A stretch of 34,523 nucleotides of DNA from an uncultured Rhodospirillaceae bacterium (GTDB lineage Bacteria; Pseudomonadota; Alphaproteobacteria; Reyranellales; Reyranellaceae). The notes under the pieces were generated by a model. It saw only the letters and a list, made by a program, of their open reading frames with translations, had not been told where the DNA came from and did not search any database. The stretch spans positions 1 to 34,523 of the forward strand of contig CAMFGZ010000039.1 of the NCBI GenBank assembly GCA_945952105.1, written 5' to 3'. This document shows positions 6,686 through 13,784 of this stretch, one piece after another. A program made the position numbers and the translations under genes. How positions within the stretch are numbered: position 1 is the stretch's first letter; each line of letters opens with the position of its first letter.

Positions 6686-7905
6686 TTCTCTGTCTCCTTG
6701 CGGCCTTGAAGGGCGAGGTCGAACGTGAACACGCCGTCCGGATTGGTCGGACGCTGCAGCACTTCAGGATGCTCCAGCGTGCGCCTCATGTCGGCGTAGC
6801 CGGACTCCCAATGCTCTTCCATCGTGCGGCGCGAGAACTCGTAGTCCTTCGAGGAGCCTTCGTATTTCCGCGCGCGGTAGATCGTATGAATGATGTTGTA
6901 GACCTTGCTGTCGGCTTCCTGGGCCAGCAGCTCGGCCTCGGGAGTCTGGCGAAGCTCCGGCGGCATGTCGGCCAGGATCTTGGCGGTGGCGCGACGCAGC
7001 GACTGCATCTGCCGGAACTGGTCGGTGCCGGCGCGCGTGCGGCTGGAGTAGCGGATGTCCTTCATGCGCGTGTCGACCTCGACCATGTCGCGCGGCAGGT
7101 CGCCCCGGGCGCTCCACAGGTCGATCTGGAAGGCCAGCGTGTCGGCACGCGGCCGGTCGTCGAGCACCCATTGCAGCGGCGTGTTCGAGACGATGCCGCC
7201 GTCCCAGTAGAATTCGCCGTCGACCTCGGCCGCCGGGAAGCCCGGGGGCAGCGAGCCGCTGGCGAGCACATGCTGCGCGCCGATCGTGTGGGTGGCGTTG
7301 TCGAAGTAGATGAAGTTGCCGGTCCTGACGTTGGTGGCGCCGACGCTGAAGCGCGTTTCCTTCGCGTTGATGCGGTCGAAGTCGACCAGCCGCTCCAGCA
7401 GCGTCTTGAGCGGCGATACGTCGTAGTAGGCAAGGTTCCCGGGATTGCCGGCCGGGGTGAAGATCGGCGGCGGGAAGCGCGGCTGGAAGAACTCCGGCGC
7501 GCCCCACAGCAGCGTGGCGAAGGAACGCATCTGGTTCACGACCTGATGCTGCATGTCGCTGGTGAATTCGTAGCCCTTGACGATCGGCATGCCGAGCGGC
7601 GGGCGGGTCACGGTCTCCCAGAAGGCGCGCAGTTTCTCGACGCGCTGTTCGGGCGGATTGCCGGCGATCAGCGAGGAGTTGATGGCGCCGATCGAGATGC
7701 CGGCCACCCAGTCGGGATGCAGACCGGCCTCGGAAAGCGCCTGATAGACGCCGGCCTGGTAGGAGCCGAGCGCGCCGCCGCCCTGCAGCAGGAGGGCGAT
7801 CCGTTCGAAGGGAGGGCGGGTGACTGTCGTACTGATCGCGCAATCTCCTCTATGGGCCGCCCGGTCGGGACGACGCTTTCTGGCGCGCCGGCTGCACGGG
7901 GGCAA
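6682..7905 (-). CDS. Patatin-like phospholipase/esterase (start uncertain)
   Basis: This is a Ser-Asp dyad acyl hydrolase of the patatin family, probably with the C-terminal DUF3734-type extension. The oxyanion motif GGGALG (42-47 in the longest reading), the nucleophile elbow GISIG with Ser71 and the 'DGG' with Asp235 are all present. It is first in the patatin-adc-bdhA operon and overlaps adc by 4 nt, so its substrate may be a lipid or polyester feeding acyl units into the pathway (inference). The start is odd. No ATG or GTG lies in frame near the conserved N-terminus. The open frame reaches a TTG at 7905 with only a weak GGAAA ahead of it, yet a good AGAGGAG at 7844-7850 sits 8 nt before an in-frame ATC (about residue 24). 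True initiation may be at that non-standard codon. Confidence 0.82.
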   Translation of the reverse strand: MPPCSRRARKRRPDRAAHRGDCAISTTVTRPPFERIALLLQGGGALGSYQAGVYQALSEAGLHPDWVAGISIGAINSSLIAGNPPEQRVEKLRAFWETVTRPPLGMPIVKGYEFTSDMQHQVVNQMRSFATLLWGAPEFFQPRFPPPIFTPAGNPGNLAYYDVSPLKTLLERLVDFDRINAKETRFSVGATNVRTGNFIYFDNATHTIGAQHVLASGSLPPGFPAAEVDGEFYWDGGIVSNTPLQWVLDDRPRADTLAFQIDLWSARGDLPRDMVEVDTRMKDIRYSSRTRAGTDQFRQMQSLRRATAKILADMPPELRQTPEAELLAQEADSKVYNIIHTIYRARKYEGSSKDYEFSRRTMEEHWESGYADMRRTLEHPEVLQRPTNPDGVFTFDLALQGRKETEK

Positions 7906-7925
7906 CGGCGTTTCCGCAATTTCCG

Positions 7926-7944
7926 GACCGAAGCCTAATCGGTC
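7926..7944. promoter_or_regulatory. Inverted repeat upstream of patatin operon
   Basis: GACCGA (7926-7931) and TCGGTC (7939-7944) form a perfect 6-bp inverted repeat with a 7-nt spacer, about 20 nt upstream of the earliest possible patatin start and in the 81-nt gap after the nucleotidyltransferase gene. It could be an operator for the patatin-adc-bdhA operon. No linked regulator is known. Confidence 0.3.
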
Positions 7945-7986
7945 GCGGTTCTACCCGCATGACAGGTGGCGGGCTTCGCGGCGGGC

Positions 7987-9186
7987 TCAGGTCCGGCCAA
8001 GCACCGCCCTGAGGGCGAGCCGGCACGGGCGCGTCACATAGTAGGCACCCCAGAAAGCGGGCGGTAGCTTCAGCGCTGCATAGTCGCCGGCCGTGGGCGT
8101 GAAGGCGAGCTTGAGCGTGCCGGCGATCCGGTCGATCCGCCGGTCGCAGAGAAGAAGATCCGTGAAGTGATCGATCTGCCGGATCGGGTGGGTGTCGGCC
8201 CGGAGGGAGGCCGCCACGGCGGCGGTGCGCTGGCGCACACGGTCACTGCCGGCGACGAGCGCGACCAGTGCCTCGGGAACGGGGACCCGCAGCAGATCCT
8301 GCGCCACGGAGCAGGCCAGCAGGATGGCCTCGCCACAGTGGCGGTGGCGGGCGCGCCGGTAGAGGTCGCTCCAGTCGAGCTCGGGATGAAGGTCGACCAG
8401 CCGGGCGAAATCGCTCACCCATTTCAGCATCGCCCAGCCCTCCTTCGTGCCATGCCCGGCGAGCAGGAGGGCGAGGTTGGACGTCGACAGGACCGGTATG
8501 GCGCGGTCACCGAGCGTCAACGCGACCGGGTCGTCCCAGGCATCGGCGGCGGCAAGCGGGAAGGGAACGTGGGAGCCGCTGAAGGCCCAATGCAGATCGA
8601 TTGCGGTGTCGACTTCGTCCCGGACGAAGGCGTATTGCCGCTGCGGCGCCAGGAAGGTCTGGCGGAAGATCCGGTCGCCCTGGGGGCTCTGATAGCCCAT
8701 CGAGACGATGACTTCCTCCGCGGCGTCCACCTGCTCGGGCGGCACGATCAGGTCGAGATCGTTGTATTCGCGCCCCGCGAGGCCGCCATGGAGGGCGAGG
8801 GAGAGGGTCGGGCCCTTGAAGGCGACATAACGGATCGATCGCTCGGCGAAGGCGGCCGCCAACCCGTTCAGATCGCCTGCGAGCGTGAGAGTTCGCGCAA
8901 GATGGTATTGGCGAAAGCGCTCGAGAGCGGCTCTCTCGCCTGCCGGCAGGGTGCCCCATGAAATCTGGCCGAGGCAATCGAGCAGGGCCGGCCGGACGCC
9001 ATGCGCGGCGGCCAGCGTCACGAGCAATCGATAGTCCGTGCCTTCTCGAAGCGATTGCCTGAAGCGGCCCAGATCCGGCTGCGGCCGCGCCGCCTCGCGG
9101 AGAATCTCGAAGGCCGCTGTCACCTCGTGGCCGGCGAGGTCAACGCGGGTTTCAGGTTCAGGGAGAGCAATCCCGGGAGAGTCCAT
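7987..9186 (-). CDS. Nucleotidyltransferase-family protein of the lasso-like RiPP cluster (PF14907-like)
   Basis: This 399-residue protein has the polymerase-beta-like nucleotidyltransferase core 'YVAFKGPTLSLALHGGLAGREYNDLDLIVP' (about 120-149), with Asp143 and Asp145 as metal ligands, as in the uncharacterised nucleotidyltransferase family PF14907. Homologues are recurrent passengers in lasso-peptide clusters that also encode an HPr-kinase-like protein, as here. In such systems the pair modifies the C-terminal region of the peptide after phosphorylation; that is a family precedent and not shown for this protein. Its ATG at 9186 lies 29 nt inside the 3' end of the precursor gene in another frame, so the first nine codons are shared. 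Later starts (a GTG at about codon 22) would remove the overlap but lack a clear ribosome-binding site. It is the last gene of the cluster's minus-strand operon. Confidence 0.82.
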   Translation of the reverse strand: MDSPGIALPEPETRVDLAGHEVTAAFEILREAARPQPDLGRFRQSLREGTDYRLLVTLAAAHGVRPALLDCLGQISWGTLPAGERAALERFRQYHLARTLTLAGDLNGLAAAFAERSIRYVAFKGPTLSLALHGGLAGREYNDLDLIVPPEQVDAAEEVIVSMGYQSPQGDRIFRQTFLAPQRQYAFVRDEVDTAIDLHWAFSGSHVPFPLAAADAWDDPVALTLGDRAIPVLSTSNLALLLAGHGTKEGWAMLKWVSDFARLVDLHPELDWSDLYRRARHRHCGEAILLACSVAQDLLRVPVPEALVALVAGSDRVRQRTAAVAASLRADTHPIRQIDHFTDLLLCDRRIDRIAGTLKLAFTPTAGDYAALKLPPAFWGAYYVTRPCRLALRAVLGRT

Positions 9187-9373
9187 TCACGCCGCCGCGC
9201 CCCGTGTACCGGTTCTTGCGGCCATCGCGATTGCCCTTGGATGTGTATTCGGTGAGCGTGATGTCGCGCAACGCGCCCAGCTTGACGAGGAGAGGGCGTT
9301 CGTAGGGCTTCTTCGCCGAGCTGGACAAGGGCTCCCGTACCGCCTTGCCCGTATGCATTGATTCGTCCGTCAT
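9158..9373 (-). CDS. Lasso-type RiPP precursor peptide (non-canonical core)
   Basis: This 71-residue peptide lies between the B1 gene and the nucleotidyltransferase gene. The leader fits the lasso recognition pattern Y-x2-P-x-L-x3-G-x5-T exactly: Tyr24, Pro27, Leu29, Gly33 and Thr39 in 'YERPLLVKLGALRDIT'. In known lasso systems B1 binds this motif and B2 cuts two residues after the Thr. That rule predicts a 31-residue basic core from Thr41 (TEYTSKGNRDGRKNR...) to Pro71. Relative to Thr41 the acids are at positions 2 and 10, so no standard 7-9-residue ring can form. Starting at Gly47 also gives none; starting at Gly60 or Gly61 gives a ring to Asp68 but leaves only a CSP tail. Ser70 is a possible kinase target. 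Two ATGs (9373 and 9358) are possible starts. The leader identity is strong, while the product structure is open. Confidence 0.78.
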   Translation of the reverse strand: MTDESMHTGKAVREPLSSSAKKPYERPLLVKLGALRDITLTEYTSKGNRDGRKNRYTGRGGVNGLSRDCSP

Positions 9374-9402
9374 GGATCGGCCTTTCACCCCAACGGGTCT
9401 TC

Positions 9403-9768
9403 CTATCGCATCGCTTCTATAAGGCCCTCGGCCTCGAGGCTTCCAAGGATTTGCATGATATCCGCCTGGCAGGCGGCCTCCGATACCTCGAATTCGGCCA
9501 TCACCGAAGCACAAAGATCGGCGACCGACCGCGGTTGCTCCAGCGCATCCCAAATATGGACACCTACGCCTTGGAGGCCGAAGTAGATTGCCCGCTCCAG
9601 ATCCAGAATTGCGACCTCGTCGTTGATCCTGCAGGAGACCTGACGTGCCGATTTCTTGTAGGTGGCCGGGGACCCGTTCATGCCTTCGATCCAGGGACGT
9701 TCGGTCCAAAACCTAGCAACAGTTTCCTTGCCGGGCAAATGCAATAAGCCCTTGATTCTGCGCATCAT
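9403..9768 (-). CDS. Lasso B1 / PqqD-like RiPP recognition protein
   Basis: This 121-residue protein has a PqqD-like RiPP recognition element in its C-terminal 80 residues: 'VSCRINDEVAILDLERAIYFGLQGVGVHIWDALEQPRSV' (about 44-82), followed by a helical 'LCASVMAEFEVSEAACQADIMQILGSLEAEGLI'. Members hold the leader peptide and deliver it to the B2 protease. The N-terminal 35 or so residues are an extra basic/aromatic extension relative to minimal B1 proteins, with an internal ATG at residue 30. The start codon overlaps the cyclase stop (TGATG), so translation is coupled. It lies 29 nt before the precursor gene, which is consistent with a discrete leader-binding role in this pathway. Confidence 0.87.
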   Translation of the reverse strand: MMRRIKGLLHLPGKETVARFWTERPWIEGMNGSPATYKKSARQVSCRINDEVAILDLERAIYFGLQGVGVHIWDALEQPRSVADLCASVMAEFEVSEAACQADIMQILGSLEAEGLIEAMR

Positions 9769-11492
9769 CAGCCTTTTCGAGCCAGCCAGAAATCGAGCGC
9801 ATGGACTCCCAGCGACAGGGCGAGGTCGGGGTCTGGCGCGGTCCTGTCCGGGAGCAATCCGGGATCGACGTAGGATGCTACCCGATGGTCGGCAGGCAGA
9901 ACCGGCAGCCCGATGGCGCGCAGGGTGGCGACTTCAGGATAACAGGCGAGCGGGGTTTTCTCGCGGGCCAGCACCTCCGCCGGCAGCCAACCGCGCATGG
10001 CTTCCCGGACCAGCTTCTTCTTCCACCCCCAGGGAAGCGGGGGCGCCGCGAGCATGAACTCCAGGACCCGCAAGTCGAAGTACGGGTAGCGCCATTCGAA
10101 GCCGGCCAGCGATTCCTCGAAAGCGTGGTCTTCGAAGTAGGTCTGCCAGATCGGGCTGGTGAAGGAGGCGAAGGCGATCGGATGCCACGGATGGGCGCCG
10201 TCGCCGCCCAGGCCCAGCGCTTCCTGCCGCTCGGGAAGATTGAGTTTCTTTGAGAAACCGTCAAGGAGCCAGGGTGGCAGGGTGTCGGCGGGCTCCAGCT
10301 CCGGCTCGTGCTTCAGTCCGGTGTGCCGCTGGAACGTCTGTGCCCAGCCGGAAAATCCCTTTGCCATCGTGTATTGAGCCAAGGCCTGCGCGAGCCGCCC
10401 CCAGGATCCCCGGCGCCGCAACCAGCCGAGATAGGCGTTGCGTTCCAGGACGAGGGCATTGTCCGGTCCTTCCCCATCCAGCCAGACCGGTGAAAGGGCG
10501 GCCATCTCGCGGCCGATCCGCCCGATATTGCCCGCGTTGAGCAGCGCCACCGTAGGCTCGGCCGATCGGAAGTCGCGGGACTGCCATTGAGGGTCGTAGG
10601 CAATGTCGTCCGCGGGCCGGATACGCAGCTCGATACCGAGATGCCGGGCGGCGAGCGAGGCATAGCGGTCTTCGCGGATATGCATCAACCGTTCGTAGTG
10701 CTCGCACTCGGCGACGATCCGCGAGGGGTCCCCCGTCACCTTGACGGCCATCGCCGCCAGAGCCGTCGAATCGACGCCGCCGCTCATGGCGATGCCGACT
10801 CGTCCCGGCGGCAGGCGATCGGCGACGGCTCGCGACAGCAGTTCGCGGAAGCGCTCGTGATAGGCTTCGGCGTTACGAAGATAGATCGGCTCGGCAAGGT
10901 CGAGTTGCCAGTAGCGGCGAAGCGACAAGCCCATGTCGTCGAGCTTCAGCAGATGCGCCGGCGCCAGTCGCTTGATGTCGCGATAGATCGTGCGCTCGAA
11001 CTCGCGCGAGACACCGAGGGTCAGGAAGTCGGCGATCCAGTATTCGTCGAGCGTGCGATCCGCGTCGTGCCCGGCGAGCCAGTCGAGCGAGTCGCTGACC
11101 AGCCAGGCGTGGGCGGATTTCGCGTGGAAGAGAGGTCGCACGCCCAGGCGATCGCGCACGGCCAGCAGGCGCTGCCGCTCGTCGTCCCAGAGCGCGAAGG
11201 CGAAATCGCCGGCGATGAAATCCGTGAACGTCTCGCCCCACCTGGCATAGGCCTGCAGGCAGAGCCTTGCGTCCGGTACGATGGCCGAAGGAGAGCCAAG
11301 TCTCGCTTGCAGTTCATCGCGAGCGTCGAGCCGGATGCGTCCGGCGATCCACAGGCGGTCGTCCAGGGAGTCGATAACGCTGCCCTGCTCCGAGATGAGG
11401 GCGATCCGTCCGGAGCGGCCCATCGTGGCGAGACGGGTTGGCTGCCGGATGTCGAGTGGTTGCTGGTCGATACCGAGAAGGGCAGCAAACAA
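9768..11492 (-). CDS. Asparagine-synthetase-like lasso cyclase (C protein)
   Basis: This 574-residue protein is homologous to asparagine synthetase B. In lasso pathways such proteins adenylate an Asp/Glu side chain of the core and close the macrolactam with the core's N-terminus. The N-terminal Ntn-like glutaminase domain (about 1-200) lacks the catalytic Cys at position 2 (Phe here), as expected of cyclases that do not use glutamine. The ATP-pyrophosphatase P-loop SGGVDS is at 237-242. The C-terminal synthetase domain continues to 'LVREAMRGWLPAEVLAREKTP', a conserved helix of the family. It starts with TTG, one base after the B2 stop, and overlaps B1 by one base. Its presence next to B1, B2 and a leader-motif peptide makes the lasso assignment firm at pathway level. 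Confidence 0.88.
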   Translation of the reverse strand: MFAALLGIDQQPLDIRQPTRLATMGRSGRIALISEQGSVIDSLDDRLWIAGRIRLDARDELQARLGSPSAIVPDARLCLQAYARWGETFTDFIAGDFAFALWDDERQRLLAVRDRLGVRPLFHAKSAHAWLVSDSLDWLAGHDADRTLDEYWIADFLTLGVSREFERTIYRDIKRLAPAHLLKLDDMGLSLRRYWQLDLAEPIYLRNAEAYHERFRELLSRAVADRLPPGRVGIAMSGGVDSTALAAMAVKVTGDPSRIVAECEHYERLMHIREDRYASLAARHLGIELRIRPADDIAYDPQWQSRDFRSAEPTVALLNAGNIGRIGREMAALSPVWLDGEGPDNALVLERNAYLGWLRRRGSWGRLAQALAQYTMAKGFSGWAQTFQRHTGLKHEPELEPADTLPPWLLDGFSKKLNLPERQEALGLGGDGAHPWHPIAFASFTSPIWQTYFEDHAFEESLAGFEWRYPYFDLRVLEFMLAAPPLPWGWKKKLVREAMRGWLPAEVLAREKTPLACYPEVATLRAIGLPVLPADHRVASYVDPGLLPDRTAPDPDLALSLGVHALDFWLARKG

Positions 11493-11493
11493 G

Positions 11494-11922
11494 TCAGCCT
11501 GCCGAGCCGAGAGTCTCGCGCGCGTCCCACGCGGTCAGCCGGGTGTAGCGCTCGTGCTCCTCCTCGCCGATGGCCACGGTATCGTCGTGGACCAGCCACG
11601 CATGGGCGATGAAGCCGGAGGAAACACGCGCGACGCCGATATGAACCTGCGAACGGTGCCCGTTCGAGGACAGCATGCGCTGCAGCGCCAGCGCCGAAGT
11701 GAGGCAGGTGGTACCCGGGACGCGCCGGGCCGCCGTGCGCACCGCCCAGATGATGCGATCGGCCGGCCGGTTCCCGGGCCGGACATGGCCGGTCCAGGCG
11801 CGCAGCCGTTCGATCGACACGAGATGCAGCGCGCTGCGCACGAGCGCCAGCATCAGGCCAGCCTTCATCAGCAACCGGCGATCACGGCCCGGCAGTGCGA
11901 AGAAGGCGGCCAGTGACCTCAT
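11494..11922 (-). CDS. Lasso B2 leader peptidase (transglutaminase-like)
   Basis: This 142-residue cysteine protease of the lasso B2 family removes the leader from the precursor. The catalytic Cys73 (in 'GTTCLTSALALQRML') and His107 (in 'IAHAWLVHDD') are visible, with an Asp after the His motif as the likely third residue. The pattern C-L-x-x-A-L-x-L-x-x-x-L followed by 'AHAWL' is the hallmark. An N-terminal helical region (about 1-60) precedes the core. The ATG overlaps the kinase stop by four bases, and the next gene (cyclase) starts one base after its stop, so kinase, B2, cyclase and B1 are made as one coupled unit. Confidence 0.88.
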   Translation of the reverse strand: MRSLAAFFALPGRDRRLLMKAGLMLALVRSALHLVSIERLRAWTGHVRPGNRPADRIIWAVRTAARRVPGTTCLTSALALQRMLSSNGHRSQVHIGVARVSSGFIAHAWLVHDDTVAIGEEEHERYTRLTAWDARETLGSAG

Positions 11923-12860
11923 CGGCCGATGACCCGCTGGATTTCGCGGGCGACGCCGTCCAGCGCCATGACAGTCCGCGGATATCGCAGCGCATGGACC
12001 GGCAGAAGATCCGCGACGCGCGCGGCGAAGCGGATCTGGCGCTCCATGCGGCTGCTCTTTGCGTAACGCGTATCCATCGCCGAGGACATCAGCGTCCGGG
12101 CGAGTTCGAGACCGGTCAGCCGCCGGCTCGAGACCGTCGAGGCCGCTTCGTCGGGCGAGCCGATATGGAACATGGCGGCGAGTCGCACCGGCGGCCGATG
12201 GCGGCGCTGATCCTTGCGCGGACGGACCATGATCTTTCCGCTCAACGCATTGAAATGCCCGTCTGTCACGGCGTCGGGCAGGAAGCTGGTGCCGGGCCCG
12301 TCGAGCAGCTTCAGCCGGTAAGGGCCCGGATAGGCGAGCATCGCGCCTTCTGCGAACGCGACTCGCAGCATGTCGTCGGTGAGAAGGTCGGCGCCGCGGC
12401 TGATCAGATAGGCCGCAAGCGTCGACTTGCCGGCACCGCTCTGTCCGAGGAGCCCGACCGCGTGTCCACCCATGTCGAGAACGGTCGCGTGAAGCGTTTC
12501 CTCGCCTTGTAACGTGAGGGAGGCGCTGACGACGAAATTCAGCAGGTTGGCCTCGAAGGCTCTCTGTTCCACGTCGCTCAGTTTCCGGCAGACCGCCGTG
12601 CGGCCGTCGGCGGAGATCGTGGCTTCGAAGACCTCGTTCGACCTCATGTAGACCCGGCCGTCGTCGAGCACGGCATACTCCAACCAGTCTTCTTGATCGC
12701 CGGATTCCCGGGAAGCGAGCGCCTCGAAATAGTCCGGGCGCCCGGCAAGGATGGCGATGTCGGCGGGGCCTTCGTCGCCGGCCGCGTCATGCACCGACGT
12801 GAACGGCAACTCGCTCTCTATGACGAGGCCGTAGACGAGATGACGACGACGGGCGTCCAT
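11919..12860 (-). CDS. HPr-kinase-like protein, predicted RiPP tailoring kinase
   Basis: This 313-residue protein has an HprK-type kinase core: 'ETLHATVLDMGGHAVGLLGQ' leading into the Walker A loop GQSGAGKST (139-147), then 'GADLLTDDMLRV' (156-167) with the paired Asp of the family. The N-terminal 120 residues are a variable domain without the regulatory HprK N-domain. Stand-alone HprK homologues in lasso clusters (paeninodin type) phosphorylate a C-terminal Ser of the precursor. Here Ser70 of the 71-residue precursor is the obvious candidate, which is inference. The start at 12860 is fixed by AGGAG about 5 nt upstream; the frame stays open far beyond, but those codons cross the divergent promoter region. 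It is first in the minus-strand cluster operon and overlaps B2 by 4 nt. Confidence 0.85.
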   Translation of the reverse strand: MDARRRHLVYGLVIESELPFTSVHDAAGDEGPADIAILAGRPDYFEALASRESGDQEDWLEYAVLDDGRVYMRSNEVFEATISADGRTAVCRKLSDVEQRAFEANLLNFVVSASLTLQGEETLHATVLDMGGHAVGLLGQSGAGKSTLAAYLISRGADLLTDDMLRVAFAEGAMLAYPGPYRLKLLDGPGTSFLPDAVTDGHFNALSGKIMVRPRKDQRRHRPPVRLAAMFHIGSPDEAASTVSSRRLTGLELARTLMSSAMDTRYAKSSRMERQIRFAARVADLLPVHALRYPRTVMALDGVAREIQRVIGR

Positions 12861-12995
12861 GCGCACTCCTGATGGCGGCCCGGTTCGGGCAGCTTGCACT
12901 CTCATAGCAGAATGCCTTGACTTCCTCGATTGTTGGGACAGTTTAGTCTTGCACATTGTACCGCACCGGGCAGGGCAGGGTCTCAGGCGACACGC
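12861..12995. promoter_or_regulatory. Divergent promoter region of the RiPP cluster
   Basis: This 135-nt gap separates the kinase-led minus operon from the plus-strand oxygenase pair and is AT-richer than its flanks. On the plus strand TTGACT (12917-12922) is a good -35 match, but the best -10-like hexamers (AGTTTA at 12940 with 17-nt spacing, TTTAGT at 12942 with 19-nt) are poor. No clear minus-strand promoter was found. Shared divergent control of both arms is plausible. Confidence 0.35.
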
Positions 12996-13784
12996 ATGAA
13001 TCGCTTCGATTTTACCGGCGTTTCGACCGAGGGGCTTGCGCAGTCGGCGTTGATCAGCGCGGCTTTCGACGACTTTACGCGGCATGGCTACGTCATCCTC
13101 GACAATGTCGTGCCCGCAGAAGACATCCGTTCGCTGCATGCGGAATTCTTTCGCGACTACAAGGACCAGATTCGCGATCAGGAGGCCGCCGACTCCCTCG
13201 AGGTCGGCGCCCGCCGCTTCATGATACCGCTGCATTTTTCCGGCGGCCTCGGCGCACCGCGAATCTTCGCCAATCCCTACGTGCTGACTTTGGTCCGCAT
13301 GATCCTCGACACGGAAGCGATCATCGATGCATTCGGGGCGATTCTGTCGCTGAGCGGTGCCGAGGACCAGCATATCCATCATGACGGGCCGATCCTGTTC
13401 AGTTCCGAGATCTCGCGCCTGTTGCCCGCCTATGCGCTGACCTTCGGGCTGCCTCTCATCGAAATGAACGACCTCGCGGGGACCACCGCGATCTGGCCGG
13501 GCAGCCATCGGCGCGGCAGCCATGAGGGGCACGGGCCGGTGCGCCCCGTCATCCCTCTGGGTTCCTGCATGCTGTGGGACTATCGCACCTACCATAGCGG
13601 CACCTCGAACCGCTCCGACGAGGTCCGGCCCATGGTCTACGCCACATATGCACGTCGCTGGTATCAGGACCCGGTCAACTTCCGGAAGGAGACGCTGCCG
13701 CGACTTGTTTTCGAGCCGGGCTTCATCCCCGGCCTTCCCGACGATCTCCGTCCGCTGTTCGCCCATGTGCGATCGGCCGGGTGA
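12996..13784 (+). CDS. Phytanoyl-CoA dioxygenase-like Fe(II)/2OG oxygenase, first of pair
   Basis: This 262-residue double-stranded beta-helix oxygenase belongs to the PhyH family. The iron motif His128-x-Asp130 in 'QHIHHDGPI', the distal His200 in 'YRTYHSGTSNRS' and Arg211 for 2-oxoglutarate are in order, with 'AGTTAIWPGSHRRGS' (161-175) between them as usual. The chosen ATG gives an N-terminus leading directly into 'DDFTRHGYVILDNVVP', the family's opening strand. A TTG at 12930 extends the frame but adds nothing conserved. The gene is divergent from the lasso operon and coupled (TGATG) to a second PhyH protein. Fe(II)/2OG hydroxylases are known lasso tailoring enzymes, so a role on this cluster's peptide is reasonable. 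A small-molecule substrate cannot be excluded. Confidence 0.85.
   Translation: MNRFDFTGVSTEGLAQSALISAAFDDFTRHGYVILDNVVPAEDIRSLHAEFFRDYKDQIRDQEAADSLEVGARRFMIPLHFSGGLGAPRIFANPYVLTLVRMILDTEAIIDAFGAILSLSGAEDQHIHHDGPILFSSEISRLLPAYALTFGLPLIEMNDLAGTTAIWPGSHRRGSHEGHGPVRPVIPLGSCMLWDYRTYHSGTSNRSDEVRPMVYATYARRWYQDPVNFRKETLPRLVFEPGFIPGLPDDLRPLFAHVRSAG

Noticed and set aside
9158..9195. Alternative lasso ring Gly60 or Gly61 to Asp68 in the precursor
   Set aside because: It gives a legal 8-9-residue ring, but only three residues remain for loop and tail, too few to thread, and the site is about 20 residues beyond the Thr-based cleavage position.
11919..13766. Extension of the kinase frame to 615 residues
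   Set aside because: The extra codons cross the divergent promoter and the oxygenase gene antisense; AGGAG before the ATG at 12860 marks the real start.
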